A stretch of DNA of 64,000 bases from Buddleja alternifolia (lineage: Eukaryota > Streptophyta > Magnoliopsida > Lamiales > Scrophulariaceae). Shown in pieces: positions 1 through 12,400 of the stretch. The notes beneath the pieces were generated by a model. The model was not told the origin of the DNA. It saw nothing but the letters and a program-made list of their open reading frames with translations, and searched no databases. How positions within the stretch are numbered: position 1 is the stretch's first letter; every line of letters starts with the position of its first letter. The translations under genes and the position numbers were made by a program. The stretch spans positions 6,697,246-6,761,245 of the forward strand of contig CM033402.1 of the NCBI GenBank assembly GCA_019426215.1, in the 5' to 3' direction.

Positions 1-11
1 CTGCCTATATT

Positions 12-2175
12 TTGAACCGTGTGCCATCTAAGTCAGTTCCTTCGATTCCCTACGAGCTTTGGCATAGCAGAAAGCCTTATTTAGAAGGCTTGCGCCCTTG
101 GGGGTCAGCAGGGTTTGTTAACAACAATTCTCACAAACATGGGAAGTTGGGTCCTAGAGAAAGCAAACATATCTTTATTAGATATTGTGAGCACTCAAAT
201 GGCTATGTAATGTATGGTGAACACCCTAATGGAGGGATGAGTGGAATTGAGTCCCGTGATGCGGATTTCCTCGAGGAGGATTTCCCGAGAATACATGAAG
301 TTAAAGGGGATCTTCATCTATTTGAGTTGCAAGATCCTTTGAGCGCCACATCTAATCCTGATGAGGGTGAGGCCTCACAACCTTACCCAGTGATCGACGA
401 CGATAGTGAGAGTAACCCCAAATTCAGTGGGAGTGTTCCACTTGAAAAAGACTCTGAAAGTCCACAAATGCAAAAAGTCAATGTGGAACAATACCCTGGC
501 GACGTTTTGAGATTGAAGGGGAATCTTTCATGTGTGCTTCAGTGGATGTTGATGAACTAGCTGATTACAATGAAGCTGTGATTTCACCTAATTCTAGAGA
601 ATGGATAACTGCAATGGAGGAAGAGATTAGCTCAATGGCTAAGAACAATGTTTTGAAGCTAGTCGATCTTCCATCTGGGCGCAAAACTATTGGGAACAAA
701 TGGGTTCTAAAGGTTAAGCGCAAGTCTCATGGATCAATCGATAAGTATAAAGCTCAACTTGTGGCGAAAGGTTATACCCAAAAGGAGGGTATAGACTACG
801 AAGAGACATTCTCACCGGTGGTGAGGTTTGCATCCATTCGCCTCATTTTAGCCATAGTCGCCCACCTCGATCTGGAATTGTTTCAGATGGATGTGAAAAC
901 TGCATTTCTCAATGGAGAGCTGGACGAGATCTATATGGATCAGCCTTTGGGGTTTCGTGAAATGGGACAAGGGCGCAAAGTTTGCCACTTAAAGCGTTCT
1001 ATTTATGATTTGAAACAATCGTCCAGACAATGGTACTATCGATTTCATCGAGCTATCATCTCGATAGGCTTTACGATGATCGAAGAAGTCCATTGTGTGT
1101 ATGTAAAAAGAAGTGGGAAGAGTTTTTTAATACTCTCACTGTATGTGGATGACAGTTTGTTGGCTGGAAATGACATAGAGTTAATTGTCGCCACTCAGAG
1201 GTGGTTGTCCTCTACATTTGATATGAAGGACATGGGTAAAGCTGAATACATAATTGGTGTTAAGATACATCGAGATCGGTCTAGAAAACTATTGAGTTTA
1301 TCTCAAGAGACATACATTAAAAGGATTTTAGAACGATTTCGTATGCATAATGCTAAACCCATTGACACACCCATGGATAAGAGTTGCATTCTTAGCAAAG
1401 AATTATACCCTAAGACAGAAGAAGAAAAGAAACGCATGGAAAAAGTTCCATATGCGAGCGTTGTAGGATGTCTGATGTACACTATGATGTGTACTCGACC
1501 AGACCTGTGCTTTGCTGTTGGAATGGTGAGTAGATATCAATATAATCCTGGACCCGAACATTAGATTGCGGTTAAAAGAATACTTAGATACCTGAAGGGG
1601 ACTTGTGATATTTCTTTATGCTACCATAGGGGTAGCATGAAGCTGGTTGGATATAGTGATGCTGATGGCTCAGCGGACAGAGATGAGCGCAAATCAACAT
1701 CTGGATATGCGTTTCTGTTGGGAGGTGCTGCTATCACTTGGTGTAGTAAGAAGAAACCATGTATCTCTTTGTCCACAATGGAAACAAAGTTTTTATCACT
1801 TGGTGTAGCAAGAAGAAACCATGTATCTCTTTGTCCACAATGGAAACAAAGTTTGTTGCTTGTACATCAGCAGTCCAAGAGGCAATCTGGTTGGGGAGAT
1901 TTCTCCAAAGTCTGCTCATCACGGCGCATGTTGATGATGTTGTCGTCTATTGTGATAGCACAACCGCTTTGGCATATGCGAAGGATCCCAAGTACCATGG
2001 GAGGACTAAGCATATTGATACCAGATACCACTTCATTAGAGAGAGCATTGCGCAAGGTCAAATTGTTCTAAGGCATATTCCTACTAGCGATATGGTCGCT
2101 GATTCCTTTACTAAGCCTTTGCGTAGAGATGTGTTTCAAAGGCATATGAGTAGTTTGGGACTTCGTAGGTTTTGA
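12..2175 (+). pseudogene. Copia retrotransposon pol (integrase C-terminal part, reverse transcriptase, RNase H), broken
   Basis: Polyprotein remnant of a Ty1/copia retrotransposon whose 5' part lies outside the window. Reading in order: the C-terminal integrase region (12-560, with PYELWHSRKP and PRESKHIFI-like motifs), then after a frame change the reverse transcriptase (530-1564: GNKWVLKVKRK, FQMDVKTAFLNGELDE, and the catalytic LYVDDSLLAG at about 1139-1168), then RNase H (from about 1637: SDADGSADRDERKSTSGYAF; later YCDSTTALAYAK, and TKHIDTRYHFIRE near 2010). The frame is broken near 530-560, at a stop TAG at 1562-1564, and at a 62-bp tandem duplication at 1733, so no functional polyprotein is possible. 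The family copies its RNA into DNA and integrates it. Lineage within Copia is not certain; the long 3' untranslated region that follows is characteristic of only some lineages. Confidence 0.93.
1733..1856 (+). repeat. 62-bp tandem duplication inside RNase H
   Basis: The stretch starting ATCACTTGGTGTAG at 1733 recurs at 1795 with one or two differences. The unit is 62 bp, not a multiple of three, so the second copy moves the RNase H into another frame. This is directly visible and is one of the lesions that killed the element. Confidence 0.9.
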
Positions 2176-3260
2176 GTTTATTTATTTTTAGCCAGTATGG
2201 ACAATTTCTTATTAATAAGATTTGGATATTCTTATTTAACTGTTAGTGTACTGTGTCTATGATATATGTGAATGTCACTAGGCTATGATTGACCCTCTCA
2301 CACGGGCAATCGCCCTAGCACTGAGATATCGAGCAGGATGAGACTTGAGATCATGCACATTAGTTAAGGCATGCGAATGATCGTCTTCATGTTTGGAGCA
2401 GCGATGAAGGTCTTTATATACAATTTATAGTCACTTTAGATTGGGGGCTAAGATGAGATTATATTTAATCGATTACGAAGTATGTCCAAACTTCATAAAA
2501 GCTTATTTATAGCTGAATGTGCGAACTACTAGAAGATATTACAAAGGGTGATGTCTGTTGATGAGCAGGTCAGACGCGTGGAGCACGACTGGACTAAGGT
2601 TCATATGATGTTAGTAAGCGTGACATGCCCAAATTGAGTGGGAGCTCCATCATAGCATGTATACATACTACATGTGCTTTGGGATGACCTTCTGAGAGAA
2701 GTGACTGAATAGATCCCTGCTTTGTCATTGTGTGAGCCCTCATTGTTTATTAGTGCCCCTTGGGACTCTGGACCGTGCCATGAGGTGTAAGCTTGATGAT
2801 GCTACTTTAGCGTGTTCTCCAATGGTCATGGAAAGGATTCGGTCTGTCGGAGCCTGTCTAAAAAAGTTGTCAGGTCCAAGCTAAGTAGTATATGAGGCCG
2901 AGGAAGAACTAAAGGTGATAACGCACTTATGTCCTAATGCTCATAGGCCAGCCGACTGAGTCAAATTTGTTTGACATAGTCATGAGCATAAATACATATA
3001 CTCGAGAGAGTCAAGCATGCTCTAATATAACCAGAGGGGTCAGAGATGCTTGATCTGGTGCGACCACATAGTTTGGGGTACATAGCGTTTTTTGTGGAGT
3101 TACAGGGTTATGTTAGTTCGGTGATAGATTAATATAACTCTCTTCAATTGCTCTTTTTTCGCTTGGTCACACTCCTTATTCCCTGTATGAAAGAAGGGAT
3201 CTGAGATGAATAAAAGGATGAGATTCGAGGAGATTGAGTCAAATATATATGAGTGGGAGA
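2176..3260 (+). other. 3' untranslated region of the Copia element and polypurine tract
   Basis: About 1.1 kb without a coding frame between the RNase H stop (2173-2175) and the 3' LTR. It ends in the purine stretch GAGTGGGAGA at 3251-3260, which matches the usual Copia plus-strand primer (polypurine tract). Nothing else is recognisable here. Confidence 0.65.
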
Positions 3261-3701
3261 TATTGGATTGCATGGGTTGGGTTGTAACCCGTGACCCAGA
3301 TTGCATCCATATTTAGTTGAATTAGGACTCTTCTAGAAAGAGTAGAAGTCCTAGAGTGATTTGGGAACTCATCTATTTAGTTAGATGTATCTTCCCAAAT
3401 ATCTGATCTGATAACATACGTAATATCACTCAACAGAAAATCTAAGAGTTCTCTCTTCTCTCTCCAAAAAACGTTTCATCTCTCCCTCTTGGAGTATCAC
3501 CATTTTTCTCCAAGGGTTTAAGATGTGGGCATATTGTGGGTTGCTCTGGTAGCTAATCTACTATGGAAAGACGAAGTCATACACAGAGGTTCGTAGAAGA
3601 GTCTTAGGCTAAGAGTAGAACACGTAAATCGACTATTCCGCTGCAATTACCAAAAGGTATGTATTGTATCTATTACGTGTTATAGAAATTATGATTCTAC
3701 A
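3261..3701 (+). mobile_element. 3' LTR of the Copia element (about 441 bp)
   Basis: Begins directly after the polypurine tract and ends with TTCTACA. The first bases read TATTGG, so the usual TG start would have changed to TA. The interior contains a CT-rich leader-like stretch (3450-3510) typical of the transcribed part of LTRs. The 5' partner LTR is outside the window, so boundaries rest on the polypurine tract and the CA end, not on a comparison. Confidence 0.6.
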
Positions 3702-3805
3702 ACTAGGATACAAAATATACCAAAAATACAATATTTACAATACTCCCCCTCAAGCTGGCGCATGCACGTCATCGTCATGAATGCCCAACTTGCCAAGTAT
3801 TTGTG
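3702..3805 (-). mobile_element. Tail of a second Copia element: RNase H C-terminus, polypurine tract and LTR start
   Basis: On the minus strand one reads LGKLGIHDDDVHAPA followed by a stop (3750-3752), the classic end of a Copia RNase H, then the polypurine tract GAGGGGGAGTAT (3740-3751) and the LTR start TGTAAATATTG (from 3739 leftward). The LTR is cut after about 38 bp by the end of the plus-strand Copia element at 3701, suggesting that element inserted into this LTR. Upstream coding sequence is not recognisable. Confidence 0.75.
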
Positions 3806-5501
3806 TTTGTGTGTTTACATATACACTCATTTTGGTGGGTTTTTTTTGGTGTAATTACTCATTCTAGATTCACTATACGATGTGTAATTTACTCTTTAGT
3901 TAATTCATTTTCTCAATGTAGCTGGTAAGTTATTCCAGCCCGGTTACGTTCCATCACGGGCCTCAAGCAATGACATTCTCAAACTTACTCCTTGTTTGGG
4001 CTCACTCACCATTTCTGATCATCAAGATAATCCCAAACCTGAAATGAAAACCTATTTGCTCTGTAACCGGTTTAAAGTCCTCACGTGTATTCCAAACACG
4101 CCCTTGCCAGAGGGCGTCGTCGCGCTTCCAATCAGCGAAAACAGGTGGACGATGGTGAGCCTGGAATTTCGTCGCTAAAAAGGCGTGTAATGTGTCGTGC
4201 TCTTGACATACTTAACACTTTTAATCATGCATTGCTAAATGCATTATCGGACTGGTTCTCTTAGACATCTATGGACGTGTTAATTTGGCTATAATTTTTA
4301 ACATTCGGTTCCAGAATACTGAAAACTGGTTTCTATCTATATTATTTCTTCTACATTATGTAGGATTAGCATTTTGACTACAATTAATATCTACTCTTAT
4401 CATTAATTTTGTCTAATTCATTGTATTATGTAGTTCTATATATCTCAAAATTTCTTCTCTATGGTTTTCCATTGATTCGATCAAAGTCTCTCTTTTTTGG
4501 ATTATTAAGTCGCAAGTATATATGTAGTTGAACTCGTGCGAGATTAATTATCAAAAAAAAAAAAAAAAAAAATCTCGAGTGTGATTCGCCATATCTGTGC
4601 TTGTCAATGCATGTTAGATTTCAAGATATAAGTTCTTGAATGCTAAGATAAAATAAGGTTATGAAATTTATTATATTAGTGATACAATTATTTTTAAATT
4701 TTACGCACGAGAGTTTGCCAAAAAATTTAAATAAGTTGGGTATTTATACTTTTTTTTAAAGTATTTTAGTAATTCGCATTCTGCGGCCGATGTTAGAGGA
4801 TTTTTGTCACAAGAATATGTTTTACATGTCTAATAGTGACAAGATTTACATAAAAGTTGTCGCTCTTAATACTAAGTCGCAAGAAGATTGTTGTCACTAT
4901 TGACAATCTGGTGAGGCGCGAGTGATTTATCTTTTATGTTATTTTAATATTTAATAGTTTAATTAGTATTAGATGTGTTATTTATATTTCATATGAGAGT
5001 TATAAACTCTCTCGTATGACAATTTTAATTTAGAGTTTATTGTTTTGTTAAATCTAGTTTTATTACAATATTTAAAATGAATCCAAACTTATAGTTCCAT
5101 CTCTTTCCTATGTGAATAATGATTTGGATAAGTATTCTTTCACCATTTTGCCATGTAAAAGATTACTTCATGTATTATTAATTTAACATATATCTTATTT
5201 AAATCCCATAATAACTATCATTATACAGTGTATTTATATATATGTTCAATACTAAATTAAGCAATAAAATGTCCGCTAATTGTGCCCTTTTATCCTTCAT
5301 ATAAGCCCATCCAATCACTACTGAAATCTTAGATATTTTAAATTAAATTAAATAAAATTTCCTTTATTGGTTGAAAATTTATGGCAAGCAGCCATTTTAG
5401 AATCATCTAGAATTCAAGAGAAATTATACTTCTCTTAACACGAATTAGCTCTCTATATGTCATATCATGGTTATTCAAACGTGTTGGGTAATGGTTATTC
5501 A
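3806..5501. other. AT-rich spacer without recognisable gene
   Basis: No credible coding sequence. A 60-codon open frame at 3996-4178 has no family resemblance. A poly-A run of about 20 bases lies at 4552-4571. The stretch 4640-5400 is AT-rich and unassigned. Confidence 0.6.
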
Positions 5502-5517
5502 AATGTGTTGGGTACAC

Positions 5518-6092
5518 AAGACATCCAAGTAAAACTTGTATGCTTTAAAAAAAAAAAAAAAAGAATCCAGCCGCCTCCCCCACCTCTCTCTCCCCCTTTC
5601 AAACCCCTACTCATATTTATTCTCTATTACTTCGCGGGAGATGGTCTAGTTTAGTGAATCAATTGCTTTTATCATTATTAATATTATCATTATTATTGGT
5701 GGGTTGGGTTGGAGCACCCTTCTTCAAGATGTGTATACCAACTTCAAATCTGATGCGACGGAGCTGGATCTAACATGACAGAGATGAATCTGACAAGATG
5801 AAAATTGACTATACATTAGATTTTATATAGGTTTTGAGATATTTTGTTTGGTATTTTATTTTTTCTGTCGAATGAGAGTTTTGTCTCTCTTGAATAAGAG
5901 TGTTGTCTTTTGCACAAGATCTTTCTTGTGCTCGTTGGTTAGTTTTTAAGATTTATTATCTTGAAAAACTTGACATTAAGTGTTTCAATTGTTAATACTA
6001 CATTGTTAGAGATAGTCTAGCTATGTTGTATTGTTCTTAGTGTTGTAAACTTTTTATTAAATTGAATAAAATAACCACTATTCCCTAAAAAA
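5518..6092 (+). mobile_element. Short LINE (L1-like) insertion with target site duplication
   Basis: A 575-bp insertion flanked by near-identical copies of AATGTGTTGGGTACAC (5502-5517, and 6093-6108 with one change). It ends in a run of A (6086-6092) after TTAAATTGAATAAAATAACC, a tail typical of plant L1 3' untranslated regions. It carries no reverse transcriptase, so it would be a strongly 5'-truncated copy. A second A-run at 5547-5562 lies inside the insertion and is unexplained. Class assignment rests on the tail and the long TSD. Confidence 0.6.
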
Positions 6093-6139
6093 AATGTGTT
6101 AGGTACACGAATTTGCTCTCTAATTATGGTATGTCATAT

Positions 6140-6186
6140 CATGGTAATTCAAACGTTACCCGTGCAACGCATGGATCAACAACTAG
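6140..6186 (+). mobile_element. Helitron 3' terminus
   Basis: The sequence CCCGTGCAACGCATGG can fold as a short hairpin and is followed a few bases later by CTAG at 6183-6186 and then T, the hallmark Helitron 3' end (hairpin, CTRR, insertion before T). The matching 5' end (TC followed by TATACTA-like sequence) was not found, so the extent leftward is unknown. Confidence 0.5.
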
Positions 6187-8082
6187 TTATCGTTTAAGTT
6201 GACAATCATGTTATATTATTATTTTCATTGTAAATTTTTGGTGTTGAAAATTATTAACCGATCAAGTCGATTCAGAATAGTGTTGAACTTGTGCTCACAT
6301 ATTAGCTTGAGCGCTACCAAATAAAAATGTGAATGCATAAAATTCCTCTGTTTTATATCGAAAATACTAAAAGGATCTTATGTTAACAAAATACGCTAAA
6401 CATCTCTTGTGTTATTTAAATTTCTGTACGAAATCCTCGTTCCGTTAGAAGATGAGCATGTTGTTCATACTTTCACCTTTATTGACACGTACAATTGACA
6501 TTCATACCCTTATCATATAATATAAAAGGTAGGTCGCATTATTTCACCCCAAAACATATACATTCCTTCTCTCTTTTTAAAGAAATGAGGACTTCACGTT
6601 GTTTTTAATAACACAATGAATGTTTAGTCTATTTTGAAAGAACATTTTTTTTCACCGATTGCCATACAACACAGGGGATTTTATGCATCTTATTCAAACA
6701 TTAATTTAATTCTTTTTTACGTATCTTTTTTCTTTTTAATCACTTTTGTTATTCTCTTTGATAAGTAATGTTGACTATGAATTTCGAGAATTCACTTCAC
6801 CCGGATATTTTCTATTTTTATAAATAAAAGCAATTGACATGAATTATGAGATCCCATTTTATAAATTTAATTGAAAGTATTGTTGATGAAACTAATTGAA
6901 AGGGTCAATTGTTATTTTGTTATAATTCGTACTTCTTTTCCTCATAGCATGAACTAATTGTAGGAACTTCATTACGTGTGCTTTTCGTCATTGCGTACGA
7001 ATGGCGAAAAAGGGTCATTTGATGAAGAATTGCTTTCGTATTTACGCATCTTTATCAAGAGCCTATTCCATTATCAAAAATAAACATTATCAATACATCT
7101 TTATCAAGAACCTACTCCATTATCAAAAATAAACATTATCAATATATACATATATATATATATATATATAGGTAGTGTTATATTTATATCCCAACCACAA
7201 GGAAAATTCTTGTCCAATTGAATTCAACCCATCCTAAATATGATTCATAATAGCGATAGATCACGTGATAAGTGTAGTTCACTCATTTTTTGAATTACAT
7301 GGTTGAATCCAGAGACTGAAAACGGGCATTTACCGGCATGCATGAGTTTGCTACATGTTCTTAGTGTTCCAAATGAGATTAGATCAAACATGTAGTACTC
7401 AAACTTGTTTGATTATTATTGAGTTTTAATATTTATGATCGTTTTTTATTCAATTGTTAATCGAATCTTGAATGAGTTTTAAATTTTAATAGAACAAAAA
7501 ATAAGTTCAACTCGAATAACTTGATCTTATTCACATACTTCATTATTTTTTCTTGGGTAATTCATTCAAGCTCAAACCGAGCTTTCAATAATTATCAAAC
7601 ATCAAAAATCATTCAAATTTAATTTGCTATGATTATGAAAATGGCGTAATGTAGAATAACTTAGTTCATTTTTTAGTCTATTTATTTCCATTTCAAATCT
7701 TCTGTAATATTTTTGTGTAACATAGGCTATAAAAATGTATACACGGGTGATTATGACTATGAAGTGGATTGAGAAAAATTATATTTTGGAGAAAAATTTA
7801 ATTTTTTCCCTATATTCTAACTATTTGTGTATACATTTATCATAAATATACATGTGTTACGGGAAGTGTTACACGAAAATGGTTACGCATAAAAATTTTA
7901 TTTTTTATTTCCTAGAAAAACGAAAAGGAAAGAAAGGAGAAAAAAAAAACAGCCATACAATAGCAATATATATGTCATCACATAAGTAACACATGTGCAA
8001 TTTCTATATGTTTATATGGATTGCCACTCCATAATTTCTCATTTTGAACTTTCGTCAGTCACACTCTCTGAGCTCCGCAGAT
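6187..8082. other. Intergenic region upstream of the aldehyde oxidase gene
   Basis: AT-rich, no coding region. The part 6825-7650 resembles 56690-57310 of this window (shared phrases around GACATGAATTATGAGATC, CCTATTCCATTATCAAAA and a GAGTTTTAA/CAAACATCAAAA tract), so both belong to one diverged dispersed repeat. A (TA)n microsatellite lies at 7146-7171. A weak TATA-like stretch (TATGTTTATATGG) lies near 8007-8019, about 70 bp before the start codon; the promoter itself cannot be fixed. Confidence 0.5.
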
Positions 8083-9395
8083 ATGGAGTCGCCACAGAAT
8101 TCATCACCGGCGAACGATCGTTTGGTTTTCGAAATCAATAAAGAGAGGTTTGAAGTTCCTGAAATTGATCCTTCTACTACTTTGCTTGAGTTTTTACGAA
8201 CGCGCACTCGTTTCAGAGCTCCCAAGCTTAGTTGTGGCGAAGGTGTGTGAGCTCATTATACTCACTTTGTATGTATATTTGTATGTATACTCACTTTGCT
8301 TGATTTAGGTATTTTTTTTGTTTACCTTTGATGGCGCTGTGTGTGTATAGAATAGATTATACATACATTTGGATTCACTATGTATATATGTATGTGCTTT
8401 GAATGTATGATTGTTGATTTAGGTATTTTTTTTGTTTACCTTTGATGGCGCTGTGTGTGTATAGAATAGATTATACACACATTTGAATTCACTCTGTTTT
8501 TTTTTGGATACGCGATATGTGTTCTTATTTTGTATAGTTCTCTGTAATTGTTTTTTAGCTGTTGTCTATATTCATCCTTGTTTGGATTCAAAACGCTGTG
8601 ATTATGGACTCTTTCTTTGATGGCAGTGTGTGTGTGTGCGTCACATATACTCTCATTTTGGAATATTTTTTTTTGGGTAATTACTTATTTTGGATTCACT
8701 ATGCGATGTTGGACTCTTGATATGTGTTCTTATCTTTTGGTGGTTCTATTAATTGTTTGTCTAGATAGACACTCGATCGCGACGCTTTGATTATGCATGA
8801 TCCTTGAATGAGACAGGCTCTTTTCTTTGATGGCTTTGTGTGTGTCTACGTACACTCAGATTTCATTCACTAAGCCATCTCGGATGATTCTTCATCTGTT
8901 TTTTTTTTTTTTTACTTTCATTTATAAATTTTTGATGATTCTCTGTATTTGTTTTATCTATATACACGCTTAATTTGAATTGACAACGCCTTTTAACTAT
9001 GTGTGATCCTTGATATGGACTCTTTTATTTGAGGTCTCTGTGCGTGCGTGTGTATGTGCATACATTTATATTTGGATCTACTATGCTATGTAGGATTCTT
9101 GACACAATCTTATATTTGAAATTGTTCTGTATTTGTTTATCCATATAAACTATTATTTGGACTCAGAACATCTATTATGTGGAATTCTTGGATATGGTCA
9201 TGTTCACTGCTCGGCAGGTCTTGGTGTGTGCTTCATTGTTTTGACATTCATAAATAGATTCCCTGCTAGAATTGATGCACTGGATTTAGGTGGTTCTTCA
9301 AGAGATTAATTAGAAATCGACTCTATGATTTTTCAGTTGGTACCTTGCTTTTTATGTGATTAGAAGGTTTATGCATGGAACTAATATAGATACAC

Positions 9396-9431
<36 letters not shown>

Positions 9432-12400
9432 TAGATGTGTATATATATAATATTTTTAGATCATATCGTGTACCATGTCCAATTAGCTGACAAGCTTCAG
9501 CTTTATATTTGTCTACTTTTGCGGCTTATCTATGACCAATTAGATTTAGAACCATTTTTGGTCAGTGGAACATTTTTTACTGTCCTTTTAACTTACTCTC
9601 GATGCTAGTACTCGAAGCAATAATTCCGTTAACAAAGTAAAAAATTTATCAGCAATCTTTTTATCTCTATGATTCAAAGTTAATTCATCTGATTAAGGGA
9701 TTCTTACTTTTGAACATCTTCAGGTGGTTGTGGGGCTTGTCTCGTCCTGCTTACGAAGTATAATCACATACTTAAGAAGATTGAAAGTTTTTCAGTGAGT
9801 TCTTGTCTTACGCTTCTTTGCAGTGTAAATGGCTGTTCTATTACCACAAGTGAAGGCCTTGGAAGTACTAAAGATGCCTTCCATCCAATTCACAAAAGAT
9901 TTGCTGGATTTCATGCTTCTCAATGTGGCTATTGCACTCCTGGAATGTGCATGTCACTTTTCTCAGCACTCGCCAATGCTGAGAAAAAACATTCTTCTCA
10001 AGCTCCACCTGGTTTTTCAAAGTTGACGGTTTCTGAAGCTGAAAAGGCTATAACAGGGAATCTTTGTCGATGTACTGGCTATCGATCCATTGCTGATGCA
10101 TGCAAGAGTTTTGCTGTAGATGTCGATTTGGAGGATCTTGGGATCAATTCTTTTTGGAGAAAGGGAGATAAGGATATTGGAGTAAATAAATTACAATCAT
10201 ATAATCCAAAGGATCACACTTTTCCCTATTTAGAATTGGAAGATGAATTCAAGTCAGCCAGCATTTTGAATTTTGAAAAATATTCTTGGTACACCCCCCT
10301 CACTATTAAGGGCCTTCAAAGTTTGTTGCAATCTGACATAGTGGAAAATGGTAAAAAAATCAAGCTTGTTGTTGGCAACACGGGTGATGGTTACTACAAA
10401 GAGACAGAGAAATATGATAAGTACATTGATCTTAAGTTAATCCCTGAGCTTTCAGTGGTCGAAGAGGATAACACAGAGATTAAATTTGGAGCAGCTTTGT
10501 CAATTTCCAAAGTCATATTATATTTGAAGGAAAAAACTGAAAAAGTGGTGTTTGCCAGAATTGCTGACCATATGGAAAAGGTTGCTTCTGGATTTATCCG
10601 GAACTCAGCTAGTCTTGGAGGCAATTTGGTGATGGCCCAGAGGAAGCATTTTCCTTCGGATATTGTTACATTACTTCTTGCTGCGGATTGTAGTGTCAGC
10701 ATATTGACAGGTCATACACAAGAAAAAATTTCAATTGAAGAGTTCTTGAATAGGCCACCTTTCGACTCTAAAGATGTGCTTTTAAGTGTTCACATTCCTT
10801 TTCTTGAACGAACAAAAGTTGATGGTTCAGTTGAAAATAATTCGAAATTGTTGTTTGAAACCTACCGTACTGCACTACGCCCTCTTGGAAATGCGTTGCC
10901 CTATTTAAATGCTGCATTTTTAGCTGATATTTGTTGCAACAAAAATGGAGTCTTAGTGAACGGTGTTAGGTTGGCTTTTGGTGCTTATGGGACGAAACAC
11001 GCAACAAGGGCGACAAAAGTCGAGGAATATCTGGCGGGAAAAATACTTAGCATTGAGATTCTCGAGGAAGCGTTGAAATTAGTGAAAAGTTCTATTGTAC
11101 CTGAAGAGGGAACTTTACATCCTGCTTATAGGAGAAGCTTAGCTGTCAGTTTTTTATTTTCATTTCTGATTACATCTGGTGGTTCACCTGAGGATTTTAA
11201 GGACTCACTGCTGGAAGAAGCTGCTAAAACTATGAGACCAATAGTAAACCCTCCGTTGCTATCATCTGCAAACCAAAATGTGAAATACAGTAAAGAATAT
11301 TATCCTGTGGGTGAACCGATGCCCAAATATGGTGCTGCCATGCAAGCTTCTGGTTTGTTATGTCGCTTTTGCAGTTTCCATTGTCCAAAATTTAGCTTAA
11401 AAAACAAAATCCCCAATTATTATGTAAAATACCCCTGTTCTTAAAAAAAAATGATTGGAAAAATATACTTAGATATGTTTTATATATTATTAACATTCCC
11501 AGAATGAATAGAGAAGTTTTTTCTTGAATAAGAAAAATTATTGATAAATCCTTTATGATAATGAAAATAAACAAGAAAGAATCAATATAAAAAAGAAAAA
11601 TCCTATTCCACAAATTTCGACTATAAAGAGGTCACTTGATAATTATATTATTAATGCCACTCTGCAGGGGAGGCCATGTTCGTAGATGACATTCCATCAC
11701 CTCCAAATTGTCTGCATGGAGCATTTGTTCTTGGCACCAAGCCTTCAGCTCGAGTAAAAGGTATATCTTTCGAGTATAATATTCAACCATCCCGGGTCAC
11801 TGATGTTATCTCTGTCAAAGATATCCCGAAAGAAGGAGAAAATGTAGGAGCCACTGCCTATTTTGGTTCTGAACCTTTATTTGGTGGTGATATCAGTAGG
11901 TTTGTTGGTGATGTCATTGCTTTTGTGGTAATTTTGCACTTTCCTATTAGTTTCAGTTAGACTTTCTTGCTCACGAATTTATTTAAGCATACTAAAAAAA
12001 AATTATATGTTGCAATATCTTGTATAGGTTGCAGAAACACAAAAGCATGCAAATTTAGCTGCAAAAATGGCTTTACTTGATTATGATACTGAAGGCTTAG
12101 ATCCACCTATTTTAACTGTTGAAGAGGCTGTCGAAAAATCAAGTTTCTTTGATGTTCCTTCTTATCTATATCCAGCGAAAGTTGGTGATTTCGGAAAAGG
12201 AATGGCCGAAGCTGACCACAAGATTCTCTCTGCAGAGGTACTTTGAATTAGTTTATCCTGTTAATAAGAGATTTATTCTTTAATCACCCTTTTTTGCTTG
12301 AAAATTCTTGTTTCAATAATTTCCCTTTTATGCAGATTTATAGAACTTCTAGACCCGATAGTGTGTTTTTTTAAGTCGCTCTGGACTGTTCTATCTATTT

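Noticed and set aside
3996..4178. 60-codon open frame with somewhat balanced composition
   Set aside because: No recognisable domain, no splice continuation, isolated.
8044..8082. Upstream extension of the aldehyde oxidase frame to a TTG at 8044
   Set aside because: Nuclear plant genes start at ATG; the ATG at 8083 gives the family-typical N-terminus and the extension has no homologous sequence.
10394..10702. 102-codon frame on the minus strand in exon 2
   Set aside because: Antisense shadow of a conserved exon; no family signs.
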